Shown one piece after another: positions 51,061 to 59,782 of a stretch of 64,000 nt of DNA. The notes under the pieces were generated by a model, which saw only the letters and a program-made list of their open reading frames with translations, was not told the DNA's origin and did not search any database. The stretch is from Lachnospiraceae bacterium AB2028. GTDB taxonomy: Bacteria; Bacillota; Clostridia; Lachnospirales; Lachnospiraceae. The translations under genes and the position numbers were made by a program. The stretch lies in assembly GCA_000621425.1 (NCBI GenBank), contig JHYJ01000007.1, positions 124,001 to 188,000 of the forward strand, written 5' to 3'. Position 1 is the stretch's first letter; the number at the start of each line of letters is the position of its first letter.

Positions 51061-52302
51061 TTAATTTTGATACTGCGCCCGGTATTCAGAGGGTGTCATT
51101 CCGGTATTTTTCTTGAAAATATAACTGAAATAATGAGAATCGTTATATCCTGTTTCCTGTGCTATCTGTGAATTCTTATAATTCGTAGTCTTAAGCAGTT
51201 CCTTTGCGCGATTTATACGTAGCTGTATAAGGTATTCCGTAAATGTCTGGCCGGTATACTGTGAAAAAACAGCAGAAAACCTGCTTTTGCTCATATTTAC
51301 GGCTTTTGCCACATCCGGCAGCATAAGGTTAGGATCAGTATAATGCTGGGACATATAAAGCTTTGCATCATTTATAACAGAAGGCATTTCTTCATTAACA
51401 TCACCCATTTCCCTTACGCCCAGTATCAGGGCTCCCTCATCTTTCCTTTCTACCAGAAGATGGCGGATATGCCTTGCGGCCTTGAAACTTTGAAGAATCT
51501 GCTCCGGCTCCTCCACAATATCACCTATGCCTATGCGTATCTCACTACAGCCTGCACGTTCCAGCTCATGAACTAACGACGAGGCGAGGGAATAAGCCTT
51601 CTCTTCCGTATCTTCAAGGGAATCCCCCAGAACAAGCAGCCTGGTGCCTGCCCTTCCGGGAGAAGGATGCACCATCCCATTATTTGACTCAGCTAAAATG
51701 ATTACCGCATCCTGCCCTGTCGCTGTAGGCTCAAAAGCTGCATCTATAACAGTATAAAAAGGCGCAGGTACAGGACAGCCCATAGATGCAAGCTGCTTTA
51801 ATACATTTTCAGCATCCTCAGGTGCCGCCTCATCGGAAAAAAGTGAACCTATGAGTTTCTCCTTAAGAAATTTCCCATCATTGCCCATACGAGCCCTAAG
51901 GCTTGATGCATGCTCAAGGGATTTTCTCTCTTCACTTATCTGTTTTCCGATCTTATCCAAGGCCTCCTTCAGGTCACCGGAGCTGATAGGTTTCAAAAGA
52001 TACTCCCTTACCCCCAGCTGTATGCACTGTCTTGCGTACTCAAACTCATCATAACCACTTAAAACGATTATCCCTATCCAGGGCATTTGGACGCGAAGAA
52101 CCTTGCATAATTCCAATCCATCCATGAAGGGCATTTTGATATCTGTTATAACAATATCCGGATTGGTATCCCTGATCATAGGAAGTGCCATCTCACCGTC
52201 AGGTGCCTCCCCTACCAGCTCATAAGGGGTCTCATCCCAGGGAAATGATTCCCTTATGCCTTCTCTAATAACGATCTCATCATCAACCAGAAATACTTTC
52301 AT
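51061..52302 (-). CDS. YesN-like response regulator with AraC-type DNA-binding domain
   Basis: 413 aa from ATG 52302 (a TTG two codons earlier is closer to GAGGAG and is possible). Receiver domain 1-120 with phospho-acceptor Asp54 in IVITDIKMP and acidic pair DDE near 7; a long middle region (130-300) with cyclase-like remnants; C-terminal AraC domain with two HTH motifs (about 310-410: VAKAVNMSKSRFSAVFSQYTG, given as MSKSRFSAVFSQYTG, then IAQETGYNDSHYFSYIFKKNTGMTPSEYR, given as TGYNDSHYFSYIFKKNTG). It likely activates the adjacent transporter genes when phosphorylated. It overlaps the kinase gene by 20 bp. Confidence 0.95.
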   Translation of the reverse strand: MKVFLVDDEIVIREGIRESFPWDETPYELVGEAPDGEMALPMIRDTNPDIVITDIKMPFMDGLELCKVLRVQMPWIGIIVLSGYDEFEYARQCIQLGVREYLLKPISSGDLKEALDKIGKQISEERKSLEHASSLRARMGNDGKFLKEKLIGSLFSDEAAPEDAENVLKQLASMGCPVPAPFYTVIDAAFEPTATGQDAVIILAESNNGMVHPSPGRAGTRLLVLGDSLEDTEEKAYSLASSLVHELERAGCSEIRIGIGDIVEEPEQILQSFKAARHIRHLLVERKDEGALILGVREMGDVNEEMPSVINDAKLYMSQHYTDPNLMLPDVAKAVNMSKSRFSAVFSQYTGQTFTEYLIQLRINRAKELLKTTNYKNSQIAQETGYNDSHYFSYIFKKNTGMTPSEYRAQYQN

Positions 52303-53749
52303 CTTCAAAAATCTCCTCTTTTGTCCTGCAGGGAACCCTAAAGCTTACTTCTGTTCCGCCAGGTCCGCTGCTTATCATAAGCCCCTCAGGCTCGTTATAG
52401 TAAAGCCTGATGCGCATGTTGACATTTACAAGGCCAAAACCCCCGCCGCCTTCATTTACTTTAGGCTGCTCCCTCTTCATGCGCAGGTTTAATTCTTCCA
52501 ATTGTTCAGGAGTCATTCCACAGCCTGAATCCTTAACACTGAATAAAAGATAACCGTCTTCCTCTCTTGCCGAAACCCTTATCACGCTGCCACCACGTTT
52601 TATCTTTATACCGTGATAAAGCGCGTTTTCCACAAGGGGCTGCAGGAGAAGTTTAAGAATGTAGTACTTTCCGATTTCATCCGGAATATCAATCTCATAT
52701 TTCATGATATCACGGTATCTGGTCTGCTGTATCTTAAGGTATCCCTCGATATGCTTTCTTTCCTGACTGACAGGAATCCAATCGGCGCCGGATGAAAGGC
52801 TGATCCTGAAAAAGTCACTCAGTGAGCTGGTAAGGCTTATTACCTCGTCCATCTCACCGCCTTCCGCCTTCCATACTATAGCATCAAGCGTATTATACAG
52901 GAAATGTGGATTTATCTGTGCCTGAAGAGTACGGAGCTCTGCCTTTCTCAGACGCTTTGCGTCATGATCGCTTTTTTTCATCATGGTTTCCAGCTGGTCC
53001 GCCATGTTATTAACCTGCATGGTAAGATTTCTAAGCTCCGTGACATCAGTATCGGTAATTCTTGCATCCAATGCTCCGTTTGCCAATGCCCCTGTTACAT
53101 CTTCCAGCTTTTCGATAGGTTTCCTTACCATTGCAGCCGTGGATCTCATAGATATATTCCTGCCCCATATTGCAATAAGCACTATCAATATCTCAACAAT
53201 AGCTGTAATGATAATGACAATATGAAGAGTCATGCTCATCCTTGCAGTGGAAGTGATCTCCAGCTCTATGTAGTCATTCAGCATGCTGTCTACCAATGCT
53301 GATACATTCCTGACTTCTACAAGCACCGCCTCGTTTTCAACAACAGGAACCTCATCATTAACATTATCCCTGATCTGGTCCACATAGTTTTCCAGCGTCT
53401 CCATTGTACGTCCGGCCACCACCAGGGACAGTCGATTTTCTTCCTTTGCCTGCAACGTAACCTCATCAATCCTGCTCTCCACTTCATGGATGACAATGTA
53501 TATGTCACTTCCGGGCAACGTTTCCCGGCCACTGACTATATTCCAGGCTTTCTCCGGGATTTCCTCTGCCACAACAGCCTTGAGTTCGGTTATCTCCTCC
53601 ATCCTGCGTATGGCACTGTGATATTCCCATGCATAAAAAAGCATAAGGACAAGGCTTATTATAATGGGAATAACCAAGAGAAACACCAGCCTATGGGTTA
53701 AGCTGTTGATAACTCCCAGAATACTTTTTTCTTTTTTAATTCTCTCCAT
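52283..53749 (-). CDS. YesM-like sensor histidine kinase
   Basis: 488 aa, ATG 53749 after AGAGGAT. TM1 at about 20-42, extracellular helical sensor about 43-170, TM2 about 174-196, HAMP about 197-250, His_kinase domain with AQINPHFLYNTLDAI (His282), then HATPase with LQPLVENALYHG near 365, KDSGCGM and GGGFGLVNVNMRIRLYY. It pairs with the adjacent YesN-like regulator. The extracellular region is small and carries no sugar-binding fold; a separate sugar-binding lipoprotein is encoded immediately upstream and probably acts as its input subunit. Confidence 0.95.
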   Translation of the reverse strand: MERIKKEKSILGVINSLTHRLVFLLVIPIIISLVLMLFYAWEYHSAIRRMEEITELKAVVAEEIPEKAWNIVSGRETLPGSDIYIVIHEVESRIDEVTLQAKEENRLSLVVAGRTMETLENYVDQIRDNVNDEVPVVENEAVLVEVRNVSALVDSMLNDYIELEITSTARMSMTLHIVIIITAIVEILIVLIAIWGRNISMRSTAAMVRKPIEKLEDVTGALANGALDARITDTDVTELRNLTMQVNNMADQLETMMKKSDHDAKRLRKAELRTLQAQINPHFLYNTLDAIVWKAEGGEMDEVISLTSSLSDFFRISLSSGADWIPVSQERKHIEGYLKIQQTRYRDIMKYEIDIPDEIGKYYILKLLLQPLVENALYHGIKIKRGGSVIRVSAREEDGYLLFSVKDSGCGMTPEQLEELNLRMKREQPKVNEGGGGFGLVNVNMRIRLYYNEPEGLMISSGPGGTEVSFRVPCRTKEEIFEDESISG

Positions 53750-53759
53750 TCACTATCCT

Positions 53760-54743
53760 CTAATAACCCCTTGGTCCTATAGCAGAAAGATCCTGTTCAT
53801 CCGAAAAGATCTGCTCCTCAGGATGGATCACGTCATCTACTTCTTCACCATTCTTAAGTTTTATGGCGGTTTCCATTACTTCCCTGCCAAGCTTAGGCGT
53901 ACACTCAACAACGCAGTTGATCTTACCTGCCTTAAGCACATCTATGGCATCTTGTCCGCCGTCTATGGAAATTATGATGATATCTTTTCCAGGAATAAAT
54001 CCTGCCTCCTCTATCTCGGGAAGAGCGCCCAGGGTCATTTCATCATTGTGGCTGTAGACAACATCTATCTCATCCCCATATTTTTCAAGAAGGGATCTCA
54101 TGCACTCGGCACCGCGGCTTTTAATGAAGTCCCCGTCTATACTTTCCAGAATGTTCATCCTCTCATCTGAAGCTATGGTATCCGCAAACCCAGCCTGTCG
54201 CTGCTCCATCGGTGTAGAATTGTCTGTACCGGTGATCTCTACTATATTGACCTGCTCAAGCCCAAGCGCATCTGCCTTTCTGATAAGATACTCTCCGGCC
54301 ATTACGCCTTCCTCATAAAAATCCGCTCCTATCAGACAGGCTGTAAGTTCCTTGTCCTCACTGCTGATATCACGGTCTACAAGGATCACGGGAATGCCGG
54401 CATTCTTAGCCTCCGTCAGGACATTTTCCCAGCCTTCCTCAACGATGGGTGAAAACGCAATGACATCAACCTTGTATGCAATGAAGCGCCTTATTGCTGC
54501 AATCTGGTTTTCCTGTTTCTGGTTTGCATTTTCAAGCATCAGGCTTACGCCAAATACTTCAGCCTGTTCCTCTATATCATTTGTATTCCCGACTCTCCAT
54601 GCACTTTCTGAGCCGATCTGGGAAAAACCAAGAAGAAGAGCCGGCTCACTTTGTGTGCTGTCATTTTTTTGACAGGCAACAGAAAAAAAAGCAAGCAGAA
54701 GATTGCTTACTATGACCATTATTAACCATTTTCTTTTTCCCAT
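53760..54743 (-). CDS. Sugar-binding lipoprotein, probable sensor subunit for the adjacent kinase
   Basis: 327 aa from ATG 54743 (GGGGG six to eight bases upstream). The frame extends upstream into a hairpin but that part is not protein-like. Lipoprotein signal with lipobox FFSVAC (Cys near 24). Type 1 periplasmic-binding fold: LGFSQIGSESAWRVGNT near 40, IAFSPIVEEGWENVL, VILVDRDISSEDKEL and YSHNDEMTLGALPEIEEAG near 235. It ends IGPRGY, typical for ribose/galactofuranose-type binding proteins. Position next to the histidine kinase, apart from transporter genes, suggests a ligand-sensing role rather than transport. Confidence 0.9.
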   Translation of the reverse strand: MGKRKWLIMVIVSNLLLAFFSVACQKNDSTQSEPALLLGFSQIGSESAWRVGNTNDIEEQAEVFGVSLMLENANQKQENQIAAIRRFIAYKVDVIAFSPIVEEGWENVLTEAKNAGIPVILVDRDISSEDKELTACLIGADFYEEGVMAGEYLIRKADALGLEQVNIVEITGTDNSTPMEQRQAGFADTIASDERMNILESIDGDFIKSRGAECMRSLLEKYGDEIDVVYSHNDEMTLGALPEIEEAGFIPGKDIIIISIDGGQDAIDVLKAGKINCVVECTPKLGREVMETAIKLKNGEEVDDVIHPEEQIFSDEQDLSAIGPRGY

Positions 54744-54791
54744 GGTAATCCCCCGGAGTTTTATATTTTTCTTAATTTTAGCATGTTTTCC

Positions 54792-54848
54792 CCCACATCG
54801 GTAGCTTGCCTGACGGTGGTGCCGTTTGCCGGGGCTACACGGTGTGGG
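54792..54848. repeat. Intergenic hairpin, second member of the CCGATAG-loop family
   Basis: CCCACA-tcg-GTAGC (54792-54805 region) pairs with GCTAC-acgg-TGTGGG (54834-54848), with an inner ACGG/CCGT stem. The segment CATCGGTAGCTTGCCTGACGGTGGTG matches the loop-side sequence at 41.7 and 58.0 kb (quoted in part: GTAGCTTGCCTGACGGTGG). There is no T-tract, so it is not a simple terminator. It sits between the AEC gene and the sensor lipoprotein gene. Confidence 0.65.
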
Positions 54849-54878
54849 AAGTTTAGTTACTAAATCTTCCAACTTGCC

Positions 54879-55835
54879 TCAGACCATATTGTATGTAAGC
54901 AGTAGTAAAACCGTAACCGTGATCAGGGATACTGCCGTGGTCACCACGATTGCAGATGACAGAGTCGTGGTATCTTCCCCCATCTTTTCTGTCTGTATCA
55001 ACGGAAGATTGCCCACAGGAACGGCTGATAACAGACACATGGCAAGGATCGAAGTACTGTCAAATTTTAGAGTCCGCATAAGCATCACAACTGCGACAGG
55101 GAATAATAGCATACGTATCAGGATAAAAATCCATATCCGAATATCCCGCATGCACTTTCCCAGATTTGAACGGGCTATGGATACACCGAGAAGGACCATG
55201 GACAGAAATACCGTAGCATTTCCCACATATGAAACTGTGTTGGCTATGATAGGCGGGAGCTCAAAATTGTACCAGAAAACCACCAGACTTAAAATAGCCA
55301 TGATCGTACCGGGGTTCAGCACATTCCGGATCGATGCCACAACATTCTCCTTTTCACCGGCATCTTCCGAACCATTTTTCCCACTTCTAAGCACCATCAG
55401 ACCGTGGGTATAAAATAGAAGGCTGTAAAAAACATTAGCCACGATTATATAAATAAGAGCATTTGGCGGGAGAGCTGCCTTCGCAACCGGGATGCCGAGA
55501 AAACCGATGTTGGTATATACGGTCATCAGATGATAGAAACGGCTTTTCCCCTTATCTGACCTCAGGATAAAGGGCATAAGCAGTCCCAAAAAGATCAGCA
55601 CAAAATAAAATACGGCACCTAGGATCACCGCCATTATCAGGTCGCGGTGTCCTGCCGTAATATCTCCGCTAAGTATTGATGACATGATCAGTGCAGGATT
55701 GCAGACATCTACTACGATCGCAGATATCTTCCTGGATGTCAGTGAATCCACCACACCTTTTTTCTGCAAGCCGATACCGATAGCCACCAGAATGCAGATC
55801 ATGCCCATCTGTTGCAGAATGACCCCAAATCCCAC
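54879..55835 (-). CDS. AEC-family membrane transporter
   Basis: 318 aa with GTG start at 55835 (GGAAAG upstream). Ten TM helices in two halves, with conserved Asn/Pro-containing segments VVDVCNPALIMSSIL near 44-58 and LSAVPVGNLPL near 277. Auxin Efflux Carrier family members export or exchange organic anions such as malate in bacteria. The role inside a sugar locus is unclear: perhaps disposal of an acidic end product, or simply neighbouring. It follows the TSCPD gene by 20 bp. Confidence 0.88.
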   Translation of the reverse strand: MGFGVILQQMGMICILVAIGIGLQKKGVVDSLTSRKISAIVVDVCNPALIMSSILSGDITAGHRDLIMAVILGAVFYFVLIFLGLLMPFILRSDKGKSRFYHLMTVYTNIGFLGIPVAKAALPPNALIYIIVANVFYSLLFYTHGLMVLRSGKNGSEDAGEKENVVASIRNVLNPGTIMAILSLVVFWYNFELPPIIANTVSYVGNATVFLSMVLLGVSIARSNLGKCMRDIRIWIFILIRMLLFPVAVVMLMRTLKFDSTSILAMCLLSAVPVGNLPLIQTEKMGEDTTTLSSAIVVTTAVSLITVTVLLLLTYNMV

Positions 55836-55855
55836 TTTATCTTTCCACCACTAAA

Positions 55856-56104
55856 TTATGCTAAAGCTTCCTTTATAGCCTTGGAAAGCTGGTCTGCGCA
55901 GGATGTGCCTTTCATGCCGCACAGATTTCCTGCCAGAATATCTGAAATATTCTCTGCATCCGCACCTTCTACCAGTCTGCCGATAGCCTTCAGGTTACCG
56001 TTGCATCCGCCGGTAAAACGGACATTGTGGAGCTTTCCATCCTCCATATCAAATTCGATCTTGGTTGAACAAACTCCCTTAGGGATATAAGTATAACTTG
56101 CCAT
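55856..56104 (-). CDS. TIGR03905-family TSCPD-domain protein
   Basis: 82 aa, ATG 56104 after AAAAGGAG. TSCPD domain with YIPKGVCSTKIEFDMEDG at the start, VRFTGGCNGNLKAIGRLVEG (given as RFTGGCNGNLKAIG) and the TSCADQLSKAI motif that gives the family its name. The three conserved cysteines may bind metal. The domain is otherwise found at the C-terminus of class II ribonucleotide reductases; the stand-alone form is widespread in Clostridia, with no known function. Confidence 0.92.
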   Translation of the reverse strand: MASYTYIPKGVCSTKIEFDMEDGKLHNVRFTGGCNGNLKAIGRLVEGADAENISDILAGNLCGMKGTSCADQLSKAIKEALA

Positions 56105-56144
56105 TTTATCTCTCCTTTTATATTTTAGAAATTTATTTCATTCA

Positions 56145-57971
56145 TTACTCAGGCTGTCTGCTGCTCCAAAGATCCAGGCTGCTGCAGCCTTTTCCGTGAT
56201 CTTCATTTCCGTCGCCATTCATATTATCTTCAGATGTCTTCTCCCAGCAATACTTATTAAATATGCCAGGGATTGCCAGCACCTCTGCCACATATTCAGA
56301 TTTTAATACATAATCCTCTTTCCGTGTGACTTTTCTTGCAGGAATCCTCTGACCGCTTACCATATCCATTAGGGCACTTACCTTCTGCCCGGTATGGAAC
56401 ATTACCCTATCGGTATGAATATCTTCCCTTACATAACGGTAAAGCATCATGCTGCCGTCATCATAGTTAAATACGGAAACATTTCGCCCGCTGACAAAAT
56501 CACCACCCGTAAGAATCCGCCTTGCAACATCCAATACGCCACTTGGCATACGGTACAGGTCACCGGCATTATCCGGCACTGACATGATATAGAGCCGTCC
56601 CTTTCCGTAAGTACAGCGCAGGAATATGGATGTGCTTAGCTCACCGTCGCCACCGTTTAAAAGTGACCAGGATGCGTTATTCCCATGCACGATCTCAGGG
56701 AAAAGCACAGGTTCCCTATGCTCATAATAGCCTGCAGGATCATCCGTAACATGATAACGGGTAACAGCATAACGGTTTCCGGATAATCTTGCCTCCGTAA
56801 GCCCTACACCACGCAGCTTATCACCTGCAGCCTTAAGGAATCCGGTAGTTATGATTGCATCACCGCCATTCCGTACAAAGCTCTCAATTTTTTCTACTAT
56901 ATCTTTATCTGCAAGAGCACTTTCGGTAAAGAGTATCCTCTGTGCGCCTTCCGGAAAATAGGGCGTTGGCTCCATAGGAATGCCCAGCATGCCAAGCCGC
57001 ATCTCCAGATGATTATCTCCGTTTGATGCATACGGTATATACACTGGCACTCCCACAGGCTTTGTGCCTTCGCTCAGCAATCTGTCTATCTTTCCCAGCT
57101 GTATCCCCATGGCTGCAACCAGATGGGAATCTATCAGGTCCTGCCACATGAAATGCGTAAGCTCGCCGGCTCCGGCAAATGCAGTCAGATAAGCCTGCTC
57201 AAGATAACGGTCAACCGACCAGCACTGATATGTATCAAACCATCCGCCACCGTTTTTCCCGGGCCATGCGTTATCTAAATAACGGAACAAGCTATAGCTT
57301 AGATATGGCGGAAGGTGCTGATCCGTATAAGACTCGCTCCTTGTCTCCGTTCCCGTATATGTAGCATCAAAAACCTTATACTCAACTTCGGGTACATAAC
57401 CGGTAAAGTGATATGACTCGCGCCAGTTTGGATATTTTATTATAGTCCGGACCTTCGGATTAACAGCCTTCATAGGCTTTACCACGAGATTCTCCGACAC
57501 ATCCATCATCAGCTCGCGCCTGAAATCAGTCCAGCTCCTGTCTCCCCTTGCTTTATTGCATCTTTCACAGGTACAGTTTGTAAAATAAAAATCATCAAGT
57601 ATTACTTCGTCAAATATCTTCGCGGTAAACTCACATATTTCTTTAAGCTTTGCCCTCATGGCAGGATCACTGTAGCAGAATACCCCAAAAAGCCTCTGCT
57701 TATCAGGCTCCGCGCCATCGAAATCATCTATAACGGTAGTAATTCCGCCGGATACTTCAACTCCCTTTCCTTCCAGAAAGGACTTTACAATCTGCAGCTG
57801 CTTTTCATCCACATCACAGTTTTCCCTGTGAGTTTCCAGATAGACCTTATCCAGCCCTATATATTTTTCAATGAAATCATAATCGGAGGCTAACTTTTCT
57901 TCCGTAAAAGCCTCGGCAATCTGTGCCGGAATATAAACTACTGCCTTGAAATTCCTATAATGTCTGCCCAT
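56145..57971 (-). CDS. Putative glycoside hydrolase-like protein (TIM barrel plus GATase-like domain)
   Basis: 608 aa from ATG 57971 (AGGAGG eight bases upstream). No signal peptide, so cytosolic. The N-terminal half looks like a TIM-barrel hydrolase: VVYIPAQIAEAF, strand DEVILDDFYFTNCTCERC near 123-140 with an Asp pair at a strand end, and an aromatic-rich AYLTAFAGAGELTHFMWQDL (given in part as GAGELTHFMWQ). Around 300-390 a class I amidotransferase-like domain follows (GVPVYIPYASNG, FVRNGGDAIITTGF), as in beta-galactosidase trimerisation domains, then a beta-rich C-terminus. It probably cleaves imported oligosaccharides of the substrate handled by the downstream genes. Specific activity not recognised. 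Confidence 0.7.
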   Translation of the reverse strand: MGRHYRNFKAVVYIPAQIAEAFTEEKLASDYDFIEKYIGLDKVYLETHRENCDVDEKQLQIVKSFLEGKGVEVSGGITTVIDDFDGAEPDKQRLFGVFCYSDPAMRAKLKEICEFTAKIFDEVILDDFYFTNCTCERCNKARGDRSWTDFRRELMMDVSENLVVKPMKAVNPKVRTIIKYPNWRESYHFTGYVPEVEYKVFDATYTGTETRSESYTDQHLPPYLSYSLFRYLDNAWPGKNGGGWFDTYQCWSVDRYLEQAYLTAFAGAGELTHFMWQDLIDSHLVAAMGIQLGKIDRLLSEGTKPVGVPVYIPYASNGDNHLEMRLGMLGIPMEPTPYFPEGAQRILFTESALADKDIVEKIESFVRNGGDAIITTGFLKAAGDKLRGVGLTEARLSGNRYAVTRYHVTDDPAGYYEHREPVLFPEIVHGNNASWSLLNGGDGELSTSIFLRCTYGKGRLYIMSVPDNAGDLYRMPSGVLDVARRILTGGDFVSGRNVSVFNYDDGSMMLYRYVREDIHTDRVMFHTGQKVSALMDMVSGQRIPARKVTRKEDYVLKSEYVAEVLAIPGIFNKYCWEKTSEDNMNGDGNEDHGKGCSSLDLWSSRQPE

Positions 57972-57987
57972 GCCGTCTGCCTCCTTC

Positions 57988-58214
57988 CTACAGTCCCCAC
58001 ACCGATAGCTCACCTGACGGTGGGGTCGTTCACCAAGCAGTTCTTACGGAAATGCCCAAGTATATGGCATTCGTCCGGAACCGTTCACACGCTACATCCA
58101 TGTAGCGTTGTTCACTCGGTCCAACCTCCATGTTGGACCGTTCCTAGTGAACTTAGCATTTCCGAGAACTGCTAAGGTTCACTTTACACCGTCAGGTGAG
58201 TCTATACGGTGTAG
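57988..58214. repeat. ~225-bp imperfect palindrome with nested hairpins (structured element)
   Basis: This is the only gene-free stretch of more than 300 bp. Outer arms: CTCACCTGACGGTG (58009-58022) and its exact complement (58187-58200), plus a local CCCCAcaCCG/CGGTGGGG stem on the left and ACACCG/CGGTGT on the right. Middle arms: AGCAGTTCT and CGGAAATGC (58036-58055) against GCATTTCCG and AGAACTGCT (58156-58173). Central domain: GTTCAC/GTGAAC (58083-58088, 58147-58152) enclosing two perfect 9-bp hairpins, ACGCTACAT/ATGTAGCGT (58089-58108) and CGGTCCAAC/GTTGGACCG (58117-58140). AATGCC/GGCATT (58051-58071) offers an alternative pairing. No ORF inside. It could be a structured RNA or a non-autonomous palindromic mobile element. 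Confidence 0.8.
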
Positions 58215-58278
58215 GAATCATTGTAAGTAATTATAACTTTCAGCAGCTTCCATTAGCAACTCAAAATTAAAAAAGCTA

Positions 58279-58308
58279 TGGACGGGTTTCCTTTATTCAT
58301 AGTATGAT
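58279..58308 (+). promoter_or_regulatory. Possible promoter for hflX
   Basis: TGGACG (58279-58284), 18-base spacer, TATGAT (58303-58308), 36 bases before the hflX ATG. Matches are 4/6 and 5/6; offered tentatively. Confidence 0.35.
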
Positions 58309-58343
58309 TTAAAGGCTTGTTAATGCAGCGAAAGGAGAGTTAC

Positions 58344-59717
58344 ATGGCAGCATTTTTCGGGGCTGATGAAATATGGAATATACAATCTTCTGAATGCAGC
58401 GAGGAACCTGTAATACTTGTCGGTGTCTATAATACCGACGGATCTGAATATGCATCGGAAAAAGATTTTTATCATTCACTTGATGAGCTGGCAGAACTGT
58501 CAAAAGCCTGCAACATGACTCCCATCTATACCATTACACAGCAGCTCCCCCAGGTGGACAAAGCCCTATATGTAAGATCCGGCAAAGCAGAAGAAATAGC
58601 ATTCTATGCAGAGGATATGGAAGCTGAAAGGATCATTTTTAACGACACTCTTTCCCCTTCACAGATAAGGAACCTGCAGAAAGTAATAAATAAACCGGTT
58701 ACGGACCGTACCCGTCTGATACTTGACATATTTGAAAGGCGTGCAGGATCAAGGGAAGCAAAGCTCCAGGTTGAGCTGGCAAAACTCAGCTATCTAAAAC
58801 CCCGTCTCATTGGCATGTGGGAAACCCAGAACCGCCAGGGCGGCGCATCCGGTGCCATGTCCAGCAAGGGCGAAGGCGAAAAACAGCTGGAGATAGACAG
58901 ACGTACTATCGACAGCCGTCTTGCTGAACTCAGGCGCGAGATAAAAGAAATCAGTAAGGAAAGAAAAACACAGCGGAAAAAGAGACAGAATTCCGGAATC
59001 CCTATGGTAGCGCTTATCGGTTACACAAACGCCGGTAAGTCAACCATAATGAATTCCCTTATAGAAGGTTTCAAAAATGAAACTGCAAAAGCAGATAAAA
59101 AGGTATTCGAAGCCGATATGGTATTTGCTACCCTTGATACTACCGTAAGAAAGATACGCATTGAAAAAGGAAAAGAATTTCTTTTATCTGACACAGTAGG
59201 ATTTATAAGGCACCTTCCTACATCCTTAGTGGAAGCCTTTAAATCAACACTTGAAGAAGTAACCGAAGCAGACCTGCTCCTGCAGGTTGTTGACGCTTCG
59301 GATGAATATGCCCATGACCACATAGAAGTCACAAAGAGCATAATTACCGAACTGGGTGCAGGCGGAATACCTATGATCACTGTATTCAACAAGGCTGATA
59401 AATGTGATCCACCCATTGATTACCCGAGGCGGGGACTAAAAGAAACCACGGTTGACGGTGATATAAATGAGAATATCTACATCTCCGCAAAGGAATCTGA
59501 ATCGATCACTTTTCTTACTTCCATAGTAACCGAAAAACTGAACGCCGGAAATATCAACATGGAATTAACCATTCCCTACAGCAAGGGAAATGTCCAGGCA
59601 TATATCATGGATAATTCAGTGGTATCCAGGCTTGACTATCTTGATGAGGGTATCTTTATGCAGATACGCTGCAAAAAATCCGTGGCCGGCAGGATAGCGA
59701 AAATGTTAGAACAGTGA
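58344..59717 (+). CDS. hflX: GTPase HflX
   Basis: 457 aa from ATG 58344 (AAAGGAG upstream; an ATG at 58317 would add nine residues without ribosome-site support). The N-terminal HflX subdomain (about 20-135), Gly-rich linker RQGGASGAMSSKGEGEKQLE (about 164-183) and long coiled-coil helix precede the G domain: G1 GYTNAGKST 226-234, G3 DTVGF 283-287, G4 NKAD 349-352. HflX is a ribosome-splitting GTPase active in heat or antibiotic stress. One of the two plus-strand genes; transcribed away from the palindromic element. Confidence 0.96.
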   Translation: MAAFFGADEIWNIQSSECSEEPVILVGVYNTDGSEYASEKDFYHSLDELAELSKACNMTPIYTITQQLPQVDKALYVRSGKAEEIAFYAEDMEAERIIFNDTLSPSQIRNLQKVINKPVTDRTRLILDIFERRAGSREAKLQVELAKLSYLKPRLIGMWETQNRQGGASGAMSSKGEGEKQLEIDRRTIDSRLAELRREIKEISKERKTQRKKRQNSGIPMVALIGYTNAGKSTIMNSLIEGFKNETAKADKKVFEADMVFATLDTTVRKIRIEKGKEFLLSDTVGFIRHLPTSLVEAFKSTLEEVTEADLLLQVVDASDEYAHDHIEVTKSIITELGAGGIPMITVFNKADKCDPPIDYPRRGLKETTVDGDINENIYISAKESESITFLTSIVTEKLNAGNINMELTIPYSKGNVQAYIMDNSVVSRLDYLDEGIFMQIRCKKSVAGRIAKMLEQ

Positions 59718-59782
59718 CTATTAATGCTCTCTATACAATATCAGGCAAAACTACACTAAGCGGAATGCTTTAGTTAATTGTA

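Noticed and set aside
57988-58214. CRISPR array at the gene-free stretch
   Set aside because: Repeats are inverted and unequal, with no direct repeat/spacer periodicity and no cas genes nearby.
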